A stretch of 64,000 nucleotides of DNA from Thermohalobaculum sp039028795 (GTDB lineage Bacteria > Pseudomonadota > Alphaproteobacteria > Rhodobacterales > Rhodobacteraceae), in the NCBI GenBank assembly GCA_039028795.1, contig JBCCHJ010000024.1, forward strand, positions 10,235 through 74,234, written 5' to 3'. A program made the translations under genes and the position numbers. The notes under the pieces are model-generated. The model saw only the letters and a program-made list of their open reading frames with translations, was not told the origin of the DNA and searched no databases. Numbering within the stretch: position 1 is the first letter of the stretch; each line of letters starts with the position of its first letter. Shown here one piece after another: positions 8,532-17,757 of the stretch.

Positions 8532-9328
8532 CGCCAGAAGACCGCGCGATAGCAGCGCGGGACCTGCTGGCCGCCGAAGAAACCGGCCAGCAGATCGGCT
8601 TGCTGTCGCTGCGCCACCCTGGCCTGACCATGGACGATGCCTATGCCATCCAATCCGCGCTGATCGAGGCAAAGCTGGCTGCAGGGCGGAAAATCATCGG
8701 CTGGAAGATCGGGTTGACGTCAAAGGCGATGCAGGCAGCCCTTGGCATCGATATTCCGGATTCAGGCGTTCTGTTCGACGATATGGCTTTTGATGACGGC
8801 GCGAAGATCCCGAAGGGCCGTTTCATCCAGCCAAGGGTCGAAGCAGAGATCGCCTTTGTCATGAAATCCGCAGTCGGCGGTGAAGACGTCACCCGCGACG
8901 ACATCGTTGCCGCAATGGATTACGTGACCCCCGCGCTGGAAATCCTGGACACCCGCATCTCGCGGAAGGACCCAGACACCGGAAAGGCGCGGATCATCAC
9001 CGACACCATTTCCGACAACGCGGCCAATGCAGGCATCGTCTGTGGGGCGCAGCGTCACGCCATCGACTCTCATGACCTGCGTTGGGTAGGGGCTATCGTG
9101 TCGAACAATGGCGAGGTGGAAGAAACCGGCCTGGGCGCAGGCGTGCTGAACGATCCAGTCGAAAGCGTAGTCTGGCTGGCCCGGCGCATGGCGACCTATG
9201 GTCAGCAGATCGAGGCTGGCCATGTCATCCTGTCCGGGTCCTTCATCCGGCCCATCGAGTGCCCGCCCGGCACGAATCTTTTCGCAGACTTCGGAGCATT
9301 TGGTTCGGTGACTCTGGGGTTTGCATGA
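8528..9328 (+). CDS. hpaH: 2-oxo-hept-4-ene-1,7-dioate hydratase
   Basis: The 266 residues match the length of HpaH/HpcG and the MhpD hydratase family. Diagnostic stretches are GRKIIGWKIGLTS (about 52-64), the acidic metal-site segment QPRVEAEIAFV, and DTISDNAANAGIVCG near the middle. It hydrates the C7 enoate formed after isomerisation and decarboxylation of the ring-cleavage product, ahead of the HpaI aldolase. Neither the HpaG isomerase/decarboxylase nor HpaI is in the window. It starts within the stop of the dehydrogenase gene, indicating translational coupling. Confidence 0.88.
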   Translation: MTPEDRAIAARDLLAAEETGQQIGLLSLRHPGLTMDDAYAIQSALIEAKLAAGRKIIGWKIGLTSKAMQAALGIDIPDSGVLFDDMAFDDGAKIPKGRFIQPRVEAEIAFVMKSAVGGEDVTRDDIVAAMDYVTPALEILDTRISRKDPDTGKARIITDTISDNAANAGIVCGAQRHAIDSHDLRWVGAIVSNNGEVEETGLGAGVLNDPVESVVWLARRMATYGQQIEAGHVILSGSFIRPIECPPGTNLFADFGAFGSVTLGFA

Positions 9329-9396
9329 ATATGAGAATAACGTTGCACCCGACCTAGGCCTAAATCGTCTGCTTCCGTACGCCCCAGCCTTGAAAG

Positions 9397-9930
9397 ATGG
9401 GAAAGGACGCCGCTGTGACAACTTGGTTTTCGGATAAAGTCGAAAAACGCGGAAGTGACATTGAAGGGCGCGGATTGTTTTGTGTTGCGGCCATAGATGC
9501 GGGCGAAACCGTTGTCGTGAAGGGTGGGCACGTCTTTGATCGGAAAACAAGGGACGAGCTTGCAAAGTCGCTTGGGCCAGCCGAAATTCAGATCGACGAC
9601 GATCTGTTCATTGGCCCGATGACCGAGACCGAACGTGAAGCGTCTATGATGTGTCTCAATCACTCATGCGACCCAAACTTACAGATTTTCGGGCAAATCA
9701 CCTTCCGATCGATGCGCGATATCGCGCCTGGTGAAGAGCTTACCTTTGACTATGCGACTGGTGATGACGACGACTGGGAAATGGAGTGTGCATGCGGCGC
9801 CGCGGCCTGCAGGGGTACAATAACAGGCAAAGACTGGCAGCTTCCCGAAGTCCAGCATCGTTACGCTGGGCGGTTTTCTGAGTACCTGGAGCGAAAGCTA
9901 CTGAGCCAAAACCACCGAAACGTGCCTTAG
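9397..9930 (+). CDS. SET-domain protein with post-SET cysteine cluster
   Basis: This 177-residue protein is almost all SET domain. GRGLFCVAAIDAGETV starts the fold, MCLNHSCDPNLQ (about 86-97) is the AdoMet-binding NHSC block, and EELTFDYATGDDDD carries the catalytic tyrosine motif. The CACGAAACRG cluster is a post-SET zinc site. Bacterial SET proteins of this size are lysine methyltransferases of mostly unknown targets. ATG 9397 is used here; GTG at 9415 is an alternative start. It lies 68 bp after hpaH and may be the last gene of that operon or separately expressed. The domain call is firm; substrate unknown. Confidence 0.8.
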   Translation: MGKDAAVTTWFSDKVEKRGSDIEGRGLFCVAAIDAGETVVVKGGHVFDRKTRDELAKSLGPAEIQIDDDLFIGPMTETEREASMMCLNHSCDPNLQIFGQITFRSMRDIAPGEELTFDYATGDDDDWEMECACGAAACRGTITGKDWQLPEVQHRYAGRFSEYLERKLLSQNHRNVP

Positions 9931-10129
9931 TTGCCGTCGGCTGGCCTGTGGTTTTGTTCTACGCGGCGGCCGCACTGACGGTACTGCAACATGCTGATCC
10001 ATAATGCGTTCCTTGGGCCGGCCGCAAAGCAGCGATGTCTTGCAAAACCCTTCCACATTTGCCCAAGTACCGCGGCGAGTGAGGGGACGTTGATCAGAGT
10101 GACGATCAGTATCGGATATCCGGGGCGTT

Positions 10130-11047
10130 ATGACAGCGCTGATTCTTGAGCAGTTGCTGAACGGCGTCCAGTTTGGGGTCATGCTGTTCTTAATGGCGGC
10201 AGGGCTAACGCTGGTCTTCGGCGTTATGGGGCTGATAAATCTGGCCCATGGCTCGCTCTACATGGTCGGCGCCTTTGCCTGCGCTGCCGTGGCTGCTTGG
10301 ACTGGCTCGTTCTGGCTGGGATTGGCCGCTTCCCTGGCGGCGGCTGCGGCGGCTGGGGCCATTGTCGAGATTGCGGTGATCCGGCGGCTTTACACCCGTG
10401 ATCACCTTGATCAGGTCCTGGCAACCTTCGCGCTGATACTGATCTTTTCCGAAGGCACGCGTTGGATTTTTGGCTCGCAGCCTTTGTATCTCAATGTTCC
10501 TCAGATGCTTTCGGGCGCGGTGACGCTGCCCGGCGGCATCCCATACCCACTCTACCGCCTGGCCATCATCGTCGCCGGGCTGGTGATCGCATTAGGCCTT
10601 TTCCTGCTGATCGCCCGCACGCGGTTGGGCATTCGCATCCGAGCGGGCGAAAGCGATCGCGAAATGATCGCCGCCTTGGGCGTCGACATCGATCGGCTCT
10701 ACACCGTGGTCTTCGCCCTGGGCGCCGCCTTGGCCGGGCTTGCCGGCGCCCTGGTCGGCGCGCTGCAATCGGTCGAGGTCGGCATGGGAGAGCCCGTGCT
10801 GATCCTGGCCTTCGTGGTCATTGTAATCGGCGGGATCGGATCCATCAAAGGTGCCTTGATCGGGGCCATCCTGGTCGGCGTCACCGACACGATGGGCCGA
10901 TTTCTGTTGCCGCAGTTCTTCGCGACATTCATGGAGCCATCTCCCGCCATCGCCACGGGATCAGCCATCGCCTCGATGCTGATCTATGCCCTCATGGCGG
11001 TGGTGCTGATCTTCCGCCCGCAGGGTCTGTTCGGAGGTGTGCACTGA
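10130..11047 (+). CDS. livH: Branched-chain-type ABC transporter permease, LivH family
   Basis: This is a 305-residue integral membrane protein with about eight hydrophobic segments. It has the LivH signature near the N-terminus (LNGVQFGVMLFLMAAGLTL, MGLINLAHGSLYMVGA) and the conserved cytoplasmic loop GIRIRAGESDREMIAALGVD. It is the first gene of a livHMGF set joined by overlaps: the next start lies in its stop codon. The transported substrate is unknown; such importers take branched-chain amino acids, amides, urea or aromatic acids. No periplasmic binding protein gene is adjacent. Confidence 0.88.
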   Translation: MTALILEQLLNGVQFGVMLFLMAAGLTLVFGVMGLINLAHGSLYMVGAFACAAVAAWTGSFWLGLAASLAAAAAAGAIVEIAVIRRLYTRDHLDQVLATFALILIFSEGTRWIFGSQPLYLNVPQMLSGAVTLPGGIPYPLYRLAIIVAGLVIALGLFLLIARTRLGIRIRAGESDREMIAALGVDIDRLYTVVFALGAALAGLAGALVGALQSVEVGMGEPVLILAFVVIVIGGIGSIKGALIGAILVGVTDTMGRFLLPQFFATFMEPSPAIATGSAIASMLIYALMAVVLIFRPQGLFGGVH

Positions 11048-12033
11048 TGCGGGAGTGGCAGGTCAATACGGCCTTATTGGCGATCCTGGCAGCGTTTGCT
11101 GGCTATGCGGTCCTGGCGGACGAACCCTTCCTGATCACACTGGCCACCCGCATCGTGATCTTCGCCATTGCCGGTATCGGTTTGAACCTGGCGTTGGGCT
11201 ATGGCGGCCTTGTCAGCTTCGGACATGCCGCGTTCTTTGGCCTGGGCGGCTATGTATGCGGCATCCTCGCCAGCCATGCGCAGAACTACGAACCGATCTT
11301 CGAAACGCCCTTCCTGATCGAAGGCACAAACCAGATGCTGGTGATCTGGCCGCTGGCGATCCTGGTGTCGGCGCTGGCCGCTCTTTTGATCGGCGCGTTG
11401 TCGCTGCGCACCTCGGGCGTCTACTTCATCATGATCACGCTCGCTTTTGCGCAGATGATCTTCTTTTTTGCAATCTCATGGCCCGCCTATGGCGGTGAGG
11501 ACGGTCTGGCAATCTTTGTCCGAAACGAGTTTCCGGGGATGGACCAATTCGCGCCGATGGGCTTGTTCCAAGTCTCGGTAGGCGTGCTGGCGGTGGTTCT
11601 TTTGCTGGTCTGGCGCATCACAGGTGCTCGCCTGGGAATGGCCCTGCAAGCCGCAAGACAGAACCCCGGCCGGGTCAGTACCGTCGGCATTCGGCCGTTC
11701 GGCGTGCGGCTAACCGCCTTCACCATTTCTGCTGCCATCACCGGCTGGGCTGGGGCGCTTTATGTTGACCTCAACAAATTCGTCTCCCCCGCGATGATAT
11801 CCTGGGAAACCTCTGGCGAAATCATGATCATCGTCATCCTGGGCGGCGTCGGGCGCCTGTTCGGCCCGCTGGCCGGTGCGATGCTATTCATACTGTTGGA
11901 ACATTACTTGGGCGGGGTCTTCGAATTCTGGAAAATCCTCTTGGGCCTCGCGCTTCTGGCCGTGGTGCTGTTCGCCCGCGGCGGTGTGATGGGTCTTTTG
12001 ATCCGCGACAGCAATGGGGCCACACATGGCTGA
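11047..12033 (+). CDS. livM: Branched-chain-type ABC transporter permease, LivM family
   Basis: This 328-residue polytopic protein starts at ATG 11047, inside the livH stop codon (ATGA overlap). The reading frame is open well upstream, but that part is antisense-like and overlaps livH. The hallmark segments are GIGLNLALGYGGLVSFGHAAFFGLGGY and, later, ALQAARQNP followed by the VGRLFGPLAGA helix. It pairs with LivH to form the channel and ends overlapping livG by 8 bp, so the three products are translated in close coupling. Confidence 0.88.
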   Translation: MREWQVNTALLAILAAFAGYAVLADEPFLITLATRIVIFAIAGIGLNLALGYGGLVSFGHAAFFGLGGYVCGILASHAQNYEPIFETPFLIEGTNQMLVIWPLAILVSALAALLIGALSLRTSGVYFIMITLAFAQMIFFFAISWPAYGGEDGLAIFVRNEFPGMDQFAPMGLFQVSVGVLAVVLLLVWRITGARLGMALQAARQNPGRVSTVGIRPFGVRLTAFTISAAITGWAGALYVDLNKFVSPAMISWETSGEIMIIVILGGVGRLFGPLAGAMLFILLEHYLGGVFEFWKILLGLALLAVVLFARGGVMGLLIRDSNGATHG

Positions 12034-12793
12034 GCCCATCCTCAAAATCGCGGGTGTGTCGAAGTCCTTCGGCGCCTTGAAAGCTTCGGACGACGTCACG
12101 CTGGACCTCAAAGCTGGCGAGATCCACGCCCTGATCGGCCCGAACGGCGCGGGCAAGTCGACGCTGATCAAACAGATTGCGGGAGAGATCGCTCCGGACA
12201 CCGGCACCATTCATTTCAACGGTGCGGATATCGCCGGTCTGGGCCCGGAAGACCGCGCTCGCGCAGGGCTGGCGCGTAGCTTCCAGGTCTCTTCCGTCAT
12301 CCCGGACATGACGGCGCTGCAGAACGTGCAACTGGCTGTGATGGGGCAAAGCCGCCGGATCTTCGGCTTCCTGCGCGCCACCGGGCGCGAGGCTGCCTTG
12401 TTGGATCCGGCCCGGGCACAATTGGACCGGGTCGGCCTCGGTGGTCGTGCTGAGATTCCCGCCGCCAACCTTAGCCATGGAGAGCGCCGCCAATTAGAGA
12501 TTGCGATGGCACTGGCCCTGCAGCCCAAGGCATTCCTATTGGACGAGCCGATGGCAGGCATGGGTCCGGAAGGCTCGGCACAGTTGACGACCTTCCTGGA
12601 CGGGCTGCGGGCTGAAGCGCCAATCCTGCTGGTTGAACACGACATGGATGCGGTCTTCGCCCTGGCCGACCGGGTCAGCGTGTTGGTCTATGGCCGCATA
12701 ATCGCAACTGGCTCGGTCGACGAGATCCGTGCGAACCCGGATGTGCAGACCGCCTATCTGGGCGAAGAAGAAAGTGAAGGCGAAGAGGCATGA
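12026..12793 (+). CDS. livG: Branched-chain-type ABC transporter ATPase, LivG family
   Basis: This 255-residue ATPase starts at ATG 12026 (an in-frame ATG at 12014 would add four residues). It contains Walker A GPNGAGKST, signature LSHGERRQLE, and Walker B FLLDEPMAGMG followed by the LLVEHDMD switch. The LSHGE form of the signature is common in LivG. The acidic tail EEESEGEEA is a small oddity. Its stop overlaps the livF start (ATGA). It is one of the two ATP-hydrolysing subunits of the importer. Confidence 0.88.
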   Translation: MAEPILKIAGVSKSFGALKASDDVTLDLKAGEIHALIGPNGAGKSTLIKQIAGEIAPDTGTIHFNGADIAGLGPEDRARAGLARSFQVSSVIPDMTALQNVQLAVMGQSRRIFGFLRATGREAALLDPARAQLDRVGLGGRAEIPAANLSHGERRQLEIAMALALQPKAFLLDEPMAGMGPEGSAQLTTFLDGLRAEAPILLVEHDMDAVFALADRVSVLVYGRIIATGSVDEIRANPDVQTAYLGEEESEGEEA

Positions 12794-13479
12794 CCGCGCT
12801 GCTCTCCGTCCGAGGCCTCACGGCCTATTATGGGGCCAGCCAGGCGCTGTTCGGCGTGGACATGAGCGTTGACCAGGGTCAGTTGGTTGCTCTGATGGGC
12901 CGGAACGGCATGGGCAAGACAACGACGATCCATTCAGTTTGCCGGATGATGCGGCGCGGCGACGGAGCAATCACATTCAATGGCACAGACCTTAATGCCT
13001 TGCGCGCGCATCAGGCCGCGCGTCTGGGCCTGGGTCTGGTTCCCGAGGGACGCCGCTGTTTCCCAAACCTGTCCGTAAAGGAAAACCTGACCGCCGCCGC
13101 CCGGCCGGGGGATTGGGACCTAAGCAAAATCGGCCGCCTTTTCCCGCGCCTGGAAGAACGGCTATACCAAAATGCGGCCTCGCTATCCGGGGGCGAGCAA
13201 CAGATGCTGGCTATCGGCCGCGCGCTGATGACGAACCCACGCCTCCTGGTGCTGGATGAAGCCACCGAGGGCCTGGCCCCCACCGTCCGGACCGAGATCT
13301 GGGCCGCGATCCGAGAGCTGAAAGCCACCGGTCTTGCCATCCTGGCAGTGGATAAATCACTGAAAGACCTGACAGCCATGGCGGATGCCTGCATAATTCT
13401 AGAACGCGGCACCACGGTCTGGACTGGTGCACCTCAGGATCTCAATCCAGACATCGCCCAGCGCTATCTTGGGGTCTAG
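12790..13479 (+). CDS. livF: Branched-chain-type ABC transporter ATPase, LivF family
   Basis: This 229-residue ATPase has Walker A GRNGMGKTT, signature SLSGGEQQML, Walker B LLVLDEATEGLAP, and the LivF-specific GLVPEGRRCFPNLSVKENL block. It completes the livHMGF set. The usual switch histidine segment reads ILAVDKSL rather than the common LLVEQN, so the histidine/glutamine position is changed to a lysine-containing version seen in some family members. The gene is followed by a double hairpin and converges on a TRAP operon. Confidence 0.87.
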   Translation: MTALLSVRGLTAYYGASQALFGVDMSVDQGQLVALMGRNGMGKTTTIHSVCRMMRRGDGAITFNGTDLNALRAHQAARLGLGLVPEGRRCFPNLSVKENLTAAARPGDWDLSKIGRLFPRLEERLYQNAASLSGGEQQMLAIGRALMTNPRLLVLDEATEGLAPTVRTEIWAAIRELKATGLAILAVDKSLKDLTAMADACIILERGTTVWTGAPQDLNPDIAQRYLGV

Positions 13480-13520
13480 CGTCCCGCCCGTTTCACCTTG
13501 CCAAAAATACTCCAGGAGCT

Positions 13521-13556
13521 CGAGGACAGCGTCCTCGACTTGGCCCGAAGGGCCAA
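13521..13556. terminator. Two stacked hairpins between convergent operons, probable bidirectional terminator
   Basis: Two perfect inverted repeats lie between the livF and dctM stop codons. CGAGGAC/GTCCTCG occupies 13521-13537 with a 3-base loop, and TTGGCCC/GGGCCAA occupies 13540-13556 with loop GAA (TTC on the other strand). The position between converging genes and the stem strength point to transcription termination. There is no long U-tract on the plus side. The nearby CCAAAAATACTCC string is a motif I associate with Rhodobacteraceae intergenic regions. Confidence 0.6.
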
Positions 13557-13559
13557 ATC

Positions 13560-15056
13560 CTACCACGGCAATAGGAACAGCGTAATCACCGGAAAGGCCA
13601 GCAGGATCACCACCCGGATGAGGTCCGATGCCACGAAATACAACACCGCTTTATAGGTTTCGACCATCGGAGTTTGGCGATCCATGGCGTTGATGACGAA
13701 AAGGTTCATTCCCACTGGCGGTGTGATCAGCCCAACCTCGACGACAATCAGCACCAAGACGCCGAACCAGATGGCAATGTGCTCGATATTCACCCGGTTC
13801 AGGGCACCCTTGGTGACACCGCGCAGGCCCATTTCCCGGGTCATCTCGCGCGGCAGTTCCTGGCCGCTGGCCAACAATCCCTGTGCCTCGGATAGCAGGG
13901 CCGCCGGTATTTCTTTCCCGCTGGCGATCAGATCCGACAATCGGGCGGATTGCAGATCGACCATGGACACCAGGTTGAAATCCAGCTCCTGCACGATGGG
14001 CCAGAAGATCGGAATGGTCAGCAGGATCATCGAAAGGCTGTCCATGAAACAGCCCAGCAACAGATAGAAGGCCAGGATGATGATTAGGATCACCCAGGGG
14101 CTCAGTCCGCTTGCGCCCACCCAATTCGCAGCCTCTTGCGGCAGTTGGGTCAAGGCCAGGAACCCGTTGTAGAACGCAGCACCCAGCACGATGAAAAAGA
14201 TCATCGCCGTGGACTTCGCGGTCACCTGGAAGCTTTCTTGCAGGGACGCCCTAGTCAGCCCGCCGGCCAGCCACGCGATGAGCCCCGTACCAAAGGCGCC
14301 GATTGCAGCCCCTTCGGTTGGCGTGAACCAGCCGAGATAGATCCCGCCAACCACCAGCAGGAACACCAGCAAGACCGGCCAGACATCGATCATCGCGCGG
14401 ACCCGTTCGCCATAGGGCACCCGGGGCCTGGTCCCGGCAGAGCCGGGGTTGATACGTACATAGACCGAGATCGCAATCATGTAGCCAATCGCTGCAAGGA
14501 TGCCGGGGATAAACGCCGCCAGGAAAAGCTTGGCAATATTCTGTTCTGTCAGGATCGCATAGATCACCAGCACCACCGAGGGCGGGATCAAAATGCCCAA
14601 CGTCCCACCTGCCGCCAGAGTCGCGGTTGAGAAACCGCCGGAATATCCGTACTGGCGCATTTCCGGCAGGGCGACACGGCTCATGGTGGCGGCGGTCGCC
14701 AACGACGATCCGCAGATCGCGCCAAACCCGGCGCATGCACCGACCGAGGCCATCGCGACCCCGCCACGCCGATGGCCCAACCAGCTTTCTGCGGCCTTGA
14801 ATAAGGCCTGGCTCATGCCGCCAAGGGTCGCGAAATGTCCCATCAACAGGAACATCGGGACAATGGTCAGCGAGTAATTGGAAAAGGTCGTGTAGGTCTC
14901 TGACTTCAGCCGGGCGAAAGGGATCGTCGTCTCGCCGGTTACAAAGATCAACCCCACCAGGCCGATCAAGAACATCGCCAGACCAATTGGCACACGCAGG
15001 AAAATCAGAACAAGCAACGCCGGAAAGGACAGCGCCCCGATCATGATGTCGCTCAA
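13560..15056 (-). CDS. dctM: TRAP transporter large permease, DctM family
   Basis: This 498-residue protein of about 12 membrane segments has the DctM marks ATAATMSRVALPEM, GTLGILIPPSVVLVIYA, and GLITPPVGMNLFV near the C-terminus. It is longer than the usual 420-440 residues because of a hydrophilic insert at about 363-424 between two membrane segments (SARLSDLIASGKEIPAALL onward); such an insert occurs in a subgroup of large permeases. It forms the channel of a sodium-coupled TRAP importer with the DctQ and DctP encoded just upstream. Its start overlaps the dctQ stop by 4 bp. Confidence 0.88.
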   Translation of the reverse strand: MSDIMIGALSFPALLVLIFLRVPIGLAMFLIGLVGLIFVTGETTIPFARLKSETYTTFSNYSLTIVPMFLLMGHFATLGGMSQALFKAAESWLGHRRGGVAMASVGACAGFGAICGSSLATAATMSRVALPEMRQYGYSGGFSTATLAAGGTLGILIPPSVVLVIYAILTEQNIAKLFLAAFIPGILAAIGYMIAISVYVRINPGSAGTRPRVPYGERVRAMIDVWPVLLVFLLVVGGIYLGWFTPTEGAAIGAFGTGLIAWLAGGLTRASLQESFQVTAKSTAMIFFIVLGAAFYNGFLALTQLPQEAANWVGASGLSPWVILIIILAFYLLLGCFMDSLSMILLTIPIFWPIVQELDFNLVSMVDLQSARLSDLIASGKEIPAALLSEAQGLLASGQELPREMTREMGLRGVTKGALNRVNIEHIAIWFGVLVLIVVEVGLITPPVGMNLFVINAMDRQTPMVETYKAVLYFVASDLIRVVILLAFPVITLFLLPW

Positions 15057-15637
15057 TGCCCGGCCTCCTGATCAAGGGGCAGGATCGGGTGGCCTTTGGC
15101 TGCCTCCAGCATGCGCATAAAGGCGACATAGATCCCGACTAGGGCCGCGGCGATTGCGGCGACAACGCTGGCGGCATAGGACCACCAAACCGGGAACTCC
15201 AACAGGAAGGTTGTTTGCGCAGAATTCAGCTTCGAGATCATGCCGCCATAAAGCTGTACGGCGATCAGGACCAGGACCGCCGCAAAGGCAAGCTCGATCA
15301 CGGCGCGCAGAAGGCGCTGTGCCCGATCGGGCAGGGCAGAGGTGAACACATCGACCGAAGCGTGCGCTGCCCGCAACTGGCAGAGCGGCAGGAAGGCAAA
15401 AATCGCGAAAGCCATACCGGCCTCGACGATTTCGAAATCCCCGTTGATCGGGCCCACACCAGTGGACAGCAAGCTTTCGGCCAAGTCAGGTGCTATGCCC
15501 TGAACAAAGTCACTGTTCAGGATGGTGTTGATCAAGCGGCCAAGGACCGAGGCACAGGTCAGCACAATCAACAGGGACAGCACGATCCCGCCAAGCTGCG
15601 CGAACATTCGCGCAAGCCAGTCGACAACGCGATACAT
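15053..15637 (-). CDS. dctQ: TRAP transporter small permease, DctQ family
   Basis: This is a 194-residue, four-helix membrane protein. ATG 15637 is chosen because a GGGGAGAG ribosome-binding site precedes it; the longer open frame to 15829 overlaps dctP and is not protein-like. The MYRVVDWLARMFAQLGGIV start, the FLPLCQLRAAHASVDVF block between helices 2 and 3 and the WWSYAASVVAA helix are typical for DctQ. It bridges DctM and the periplasmic DctP. The gene lies 53 bp downstream of dctP. Confidence 0.85.
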   Translation of the reverse strand: MYRVVDWLARMFAQLGGIVLSLLIVLTCASVLGRLINTILNSDFVQGIAPDLAESLLSTGVGPINGDFEIVEAGMAFAIFAFLPLCQLRAAHASVDVFTSALPDRAQRLLRAVIELAFAAVLVLIAVQLYGGMISKLNSAQTTFLLEFPVWWSYAASVVAAIAAALVGIYVAFMRMLEAAKGHPILPLDQEAGH

Positions 15638-15690
15638 GTGCTCTCCCCACGAAGCCGCGGCCGGGCAGGGCCCAGCCGCGGATGGCTCGC

Positions 15691-16737
15691 TTAGTAGTTT
15701 TCTTTGGCGCCGTTGCAGTCGCCGGCCATCAGGGACTGAGCTTGATCGATCAGCGCTTGTCCATCGACGCCTTTGCCCTTCACATCCTCGATCCATGCGG
15801 CAACGATCGGTGCTGACAGTTTTTGCCATTCCGCGGTGTCGCTGACGGTGATGATGTTGTTGCCAAGGTCAACTGCGACTTCCCGGGCCGGGCCGTCGGA
15901 ATCGGCCTGTGTACCACCCGCGAAGATCGAGAAATCGAGACCTGAATTTGCATCGATCACGGCCTTCAGATCATCGGGCATGCTGTCGTACTTGGCTTTG
16001 TTCATCGCCAGAACGAAGGTTAGCGTGTAAAGCGCGTTGCCTTCGAATTCTGTGTGGTTTTCCACCAATTCCGGAACCTTCAGGGCGGTGGTGACCTCCC
16101 AGGGAATGGTGGTGCCATCGATCACGCCTTTGGACAGGCCTTCCGGCACTGCAGGCACCGGCATGCCGACCGGCGTGGCGCCGGCCTCGGTCAGCAGATT
16201 GTTCACCAGGCGCGAGCCGCCGCGGATCTTCATGCCCTTCAGATCGGCAGGGGTCTCGACAGGTTCATTGGTATGCAGCATTCCAGGACCATGTACCCAA
16301 GTGCCAAGGATTTTCGAGGCCGCGAACTCTCCATCCGCCATATGCTCTTCGAACATCTTCCAATAGGCACAAGAGGCCGCGCGGGCATCAGCGACCATGA
16401 ACGGCAACTCGAATACCTCGGTCGATGGGAAACGGCCAGGCGTGTAGCCAACCACAGTCCAGACGATGTCTGCGACGCCGTCGATCGACTGATCCATCAA
16501 CTCTGGCGGCTTACCGCCGAGTTGCATGGTCGGGAAACGATCCACCTTGATCCGGCCTTCTGACGCGGCCTCGACCTTATCAGCCCAGACGTCCAGGATC
16601 AGCTTCGGCACATTCGCCTGCGGTGGCAAAAAATGGTGCAATTTCAACGTGACATCCGCAGCCAAGGCGCTGGTCGCCATCATTGCTGCAACAGCAGCAC
16701 CGCCCATCAAAGCCAGGCCAGACTTCAGGTTTCTCAT
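15691..16737 (-). CDS. dctP: TRAP transporter periplasmic substrate-binding protein, DctP family
   Basis: This 348-residue protein has a clear signal peptide (residues 1-26, ending MATSALA). The mature part shows the DctP fold: LKLHHFLPPQANVP at the start, VGYTPGRFPSTEVFELPFM, and MKIRGGSRLVNNLL with the arginine that usually grips the carboxylate of the ligand. It is the first gene of the leftward dctPQM operon. The ligand is likely an organic acid, but the sequence does not say which. Upstream (16738-16992) is a 255-bp gap where the promoter must lie. Confidence 0.87.
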   Translation of the reverse strand: MRNLKSGLALMGGAAVAAMMATSALAADVTLKLHHFLPPQANVPKLILDVWADKVEAASEGRIKVDRFPTMQLGGKPPELMDQSIDGVADIVWTVVGYTPGRFPSTEVFELPFMVADARAASCAYWKMFEEHMADGEFAASKILGTWVHGPGMLHTNEPVETPADLKGMKIRGGSRLVNNLLTEAGATPVGMPVPAVPEGLSKGVIDGTTIPWEVTTALKVPELVENHTEFEGNALYTLTFVLAMNKAKYDSMPDDLKAVIDANSGLDFSIFAGGTQADSDGPAREVAVDLGNNIITVSDTAEWQKLSAPIVAAWIEDVKGKGVDGQALIDQAQSLMAGDCNGAKENY

Positions 16738-16992
16738 AGACTTCCTCCCATCGCGTCTTCGTCGGATAGCGGAGATTCAGACCGCATTCCTCGACAATGA
16801 TCTCTGCCTGCATCCACAGCAGGCTTGTGGCGGCAGAGTACTTCACAACTGATGCAGATTGTCACCCGTTTTCTTGGCGGCCTGCGGAGTTTCACGCGAA
16901 GCCTACAAGAACCTGGATATGGCAATGAATCCTGGAATGCGTCGATTCTGTTCCGGTTTTTCAGCGCCAGCACATGGTCGTGCAGAGAACGT

Positions 16993-17757
16993 TCACGTGA
17001 TCGCCATCACCGCCAGATTGTCCTGTTTCGGATCTGAACGTTTCAGGACCAAGTCAACAACACCTGCGCAGATTTCGGCAGGAATTTTTCGGCTATTCCC
17101 TTTACAGGCATCGACCAGGTTGGCTTTGGATAAGGTCTCTATCCCGTCACTGGCGATCAGCAAAATATCATCCGCGTGCAGGGCGCGACCGTCTTCCGGG
17201 CAATCGACAGCGTCAATTTTGCCGCCCGACAATGCCGACGTCAGCACACCGGAAAAATCGCCCTTTGGCCGGTTCTGGGCGACATTTGCGCCAATCTTGC
17301 GCAACCGTTCCAGACTGGTTGCCAGTGAATGACTTTCATTCAATTGTTCAGCCTTGCCGTCCCTAATCAATATCAACACGCTGTCGCCGACCGAGGACCA
17401 GAACAGCCGTTCATCGTGTACCACCGCAATCACAACCGTGGCGCCCATGCCTTTCGTCTGAGGAAAGGCATCTATTTTTTGTCCCAGATCGTGGTTCGCC
17501 TTTTCGACGACGTGCTGCAGGATGTCCGGGATCGATCTTGGATCCTCGACCATTGTGGCCCGTTGCCGATCAAGGGTTCTGATGCAGGATTCGACCACGA
17601 TCTTGCTGGCATAGTTGCCATTCCCATGACCACCGATCCCGTCAGAGAGCACACCAGCGATGCATCGCCCTTCTTGAAGGACGATATGCCCGATATAGTC
17701 CTGCTGATTTTTCCGCGACCCCTGTAACATGGCCGCTTCGATCAAGCGTTCAGCCAT
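16993..17757 (-). CDS. PP2C-family Ser/Thr protein phosphatase
   Basis: This 254-residue protein is a complete, minimal PP2C domain. The N-terminal block SRKNQQDYIG carries the phosphate-binding arginine and Asp20. SDGIGGHGNGNYAS (Asp39-Gly40) binds the two-metal centre, TKGMGATVV and SSVGDSVLI are the central strands, and IASDGIETLS plus PKQDNLAVMAIT supply the remaining metal aspartates. No membrane segment is seen, so it is cytosolic. Its start overlaps the stop of the kinase gene by 8 bp, so kinase and phosphatase are translationally coupled, as in PknB/PrpC-type pairs. It presumably reverses phosphorylation by the adjacent kinase(s). Confidence 0.88.
   Translation of the reverse strand: MAERLIEAAMLQGSRKNQQDYIGHIVLQEGRCIAGVLSDGIGGHGNGNYASKIVVESCIRTLDRQRATMVEDPRSIPDILQHVVEKANHDLGQKIDAFPQTKGMGATVVIAVVHDERLFWSSVGDSVLILIRDGKAEQLNESHSLATSLERLRKIGANVAQNRPKGDFSGVLTSALSGGKIDAVDCPEDGRALHADDILLIASDGIETLSKANLVDACKGNSRKIPAEICAGVVDLVLKRSDPKQDNLAVMAIT

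Noticed and set aside
10462..11046. Upstream extension of the livM frame by nearly 200 codons
   Set aside because: It overlaps livH in another frame; the ATG at 11047 inside the livH stop gives the normal LivM N-terminus.
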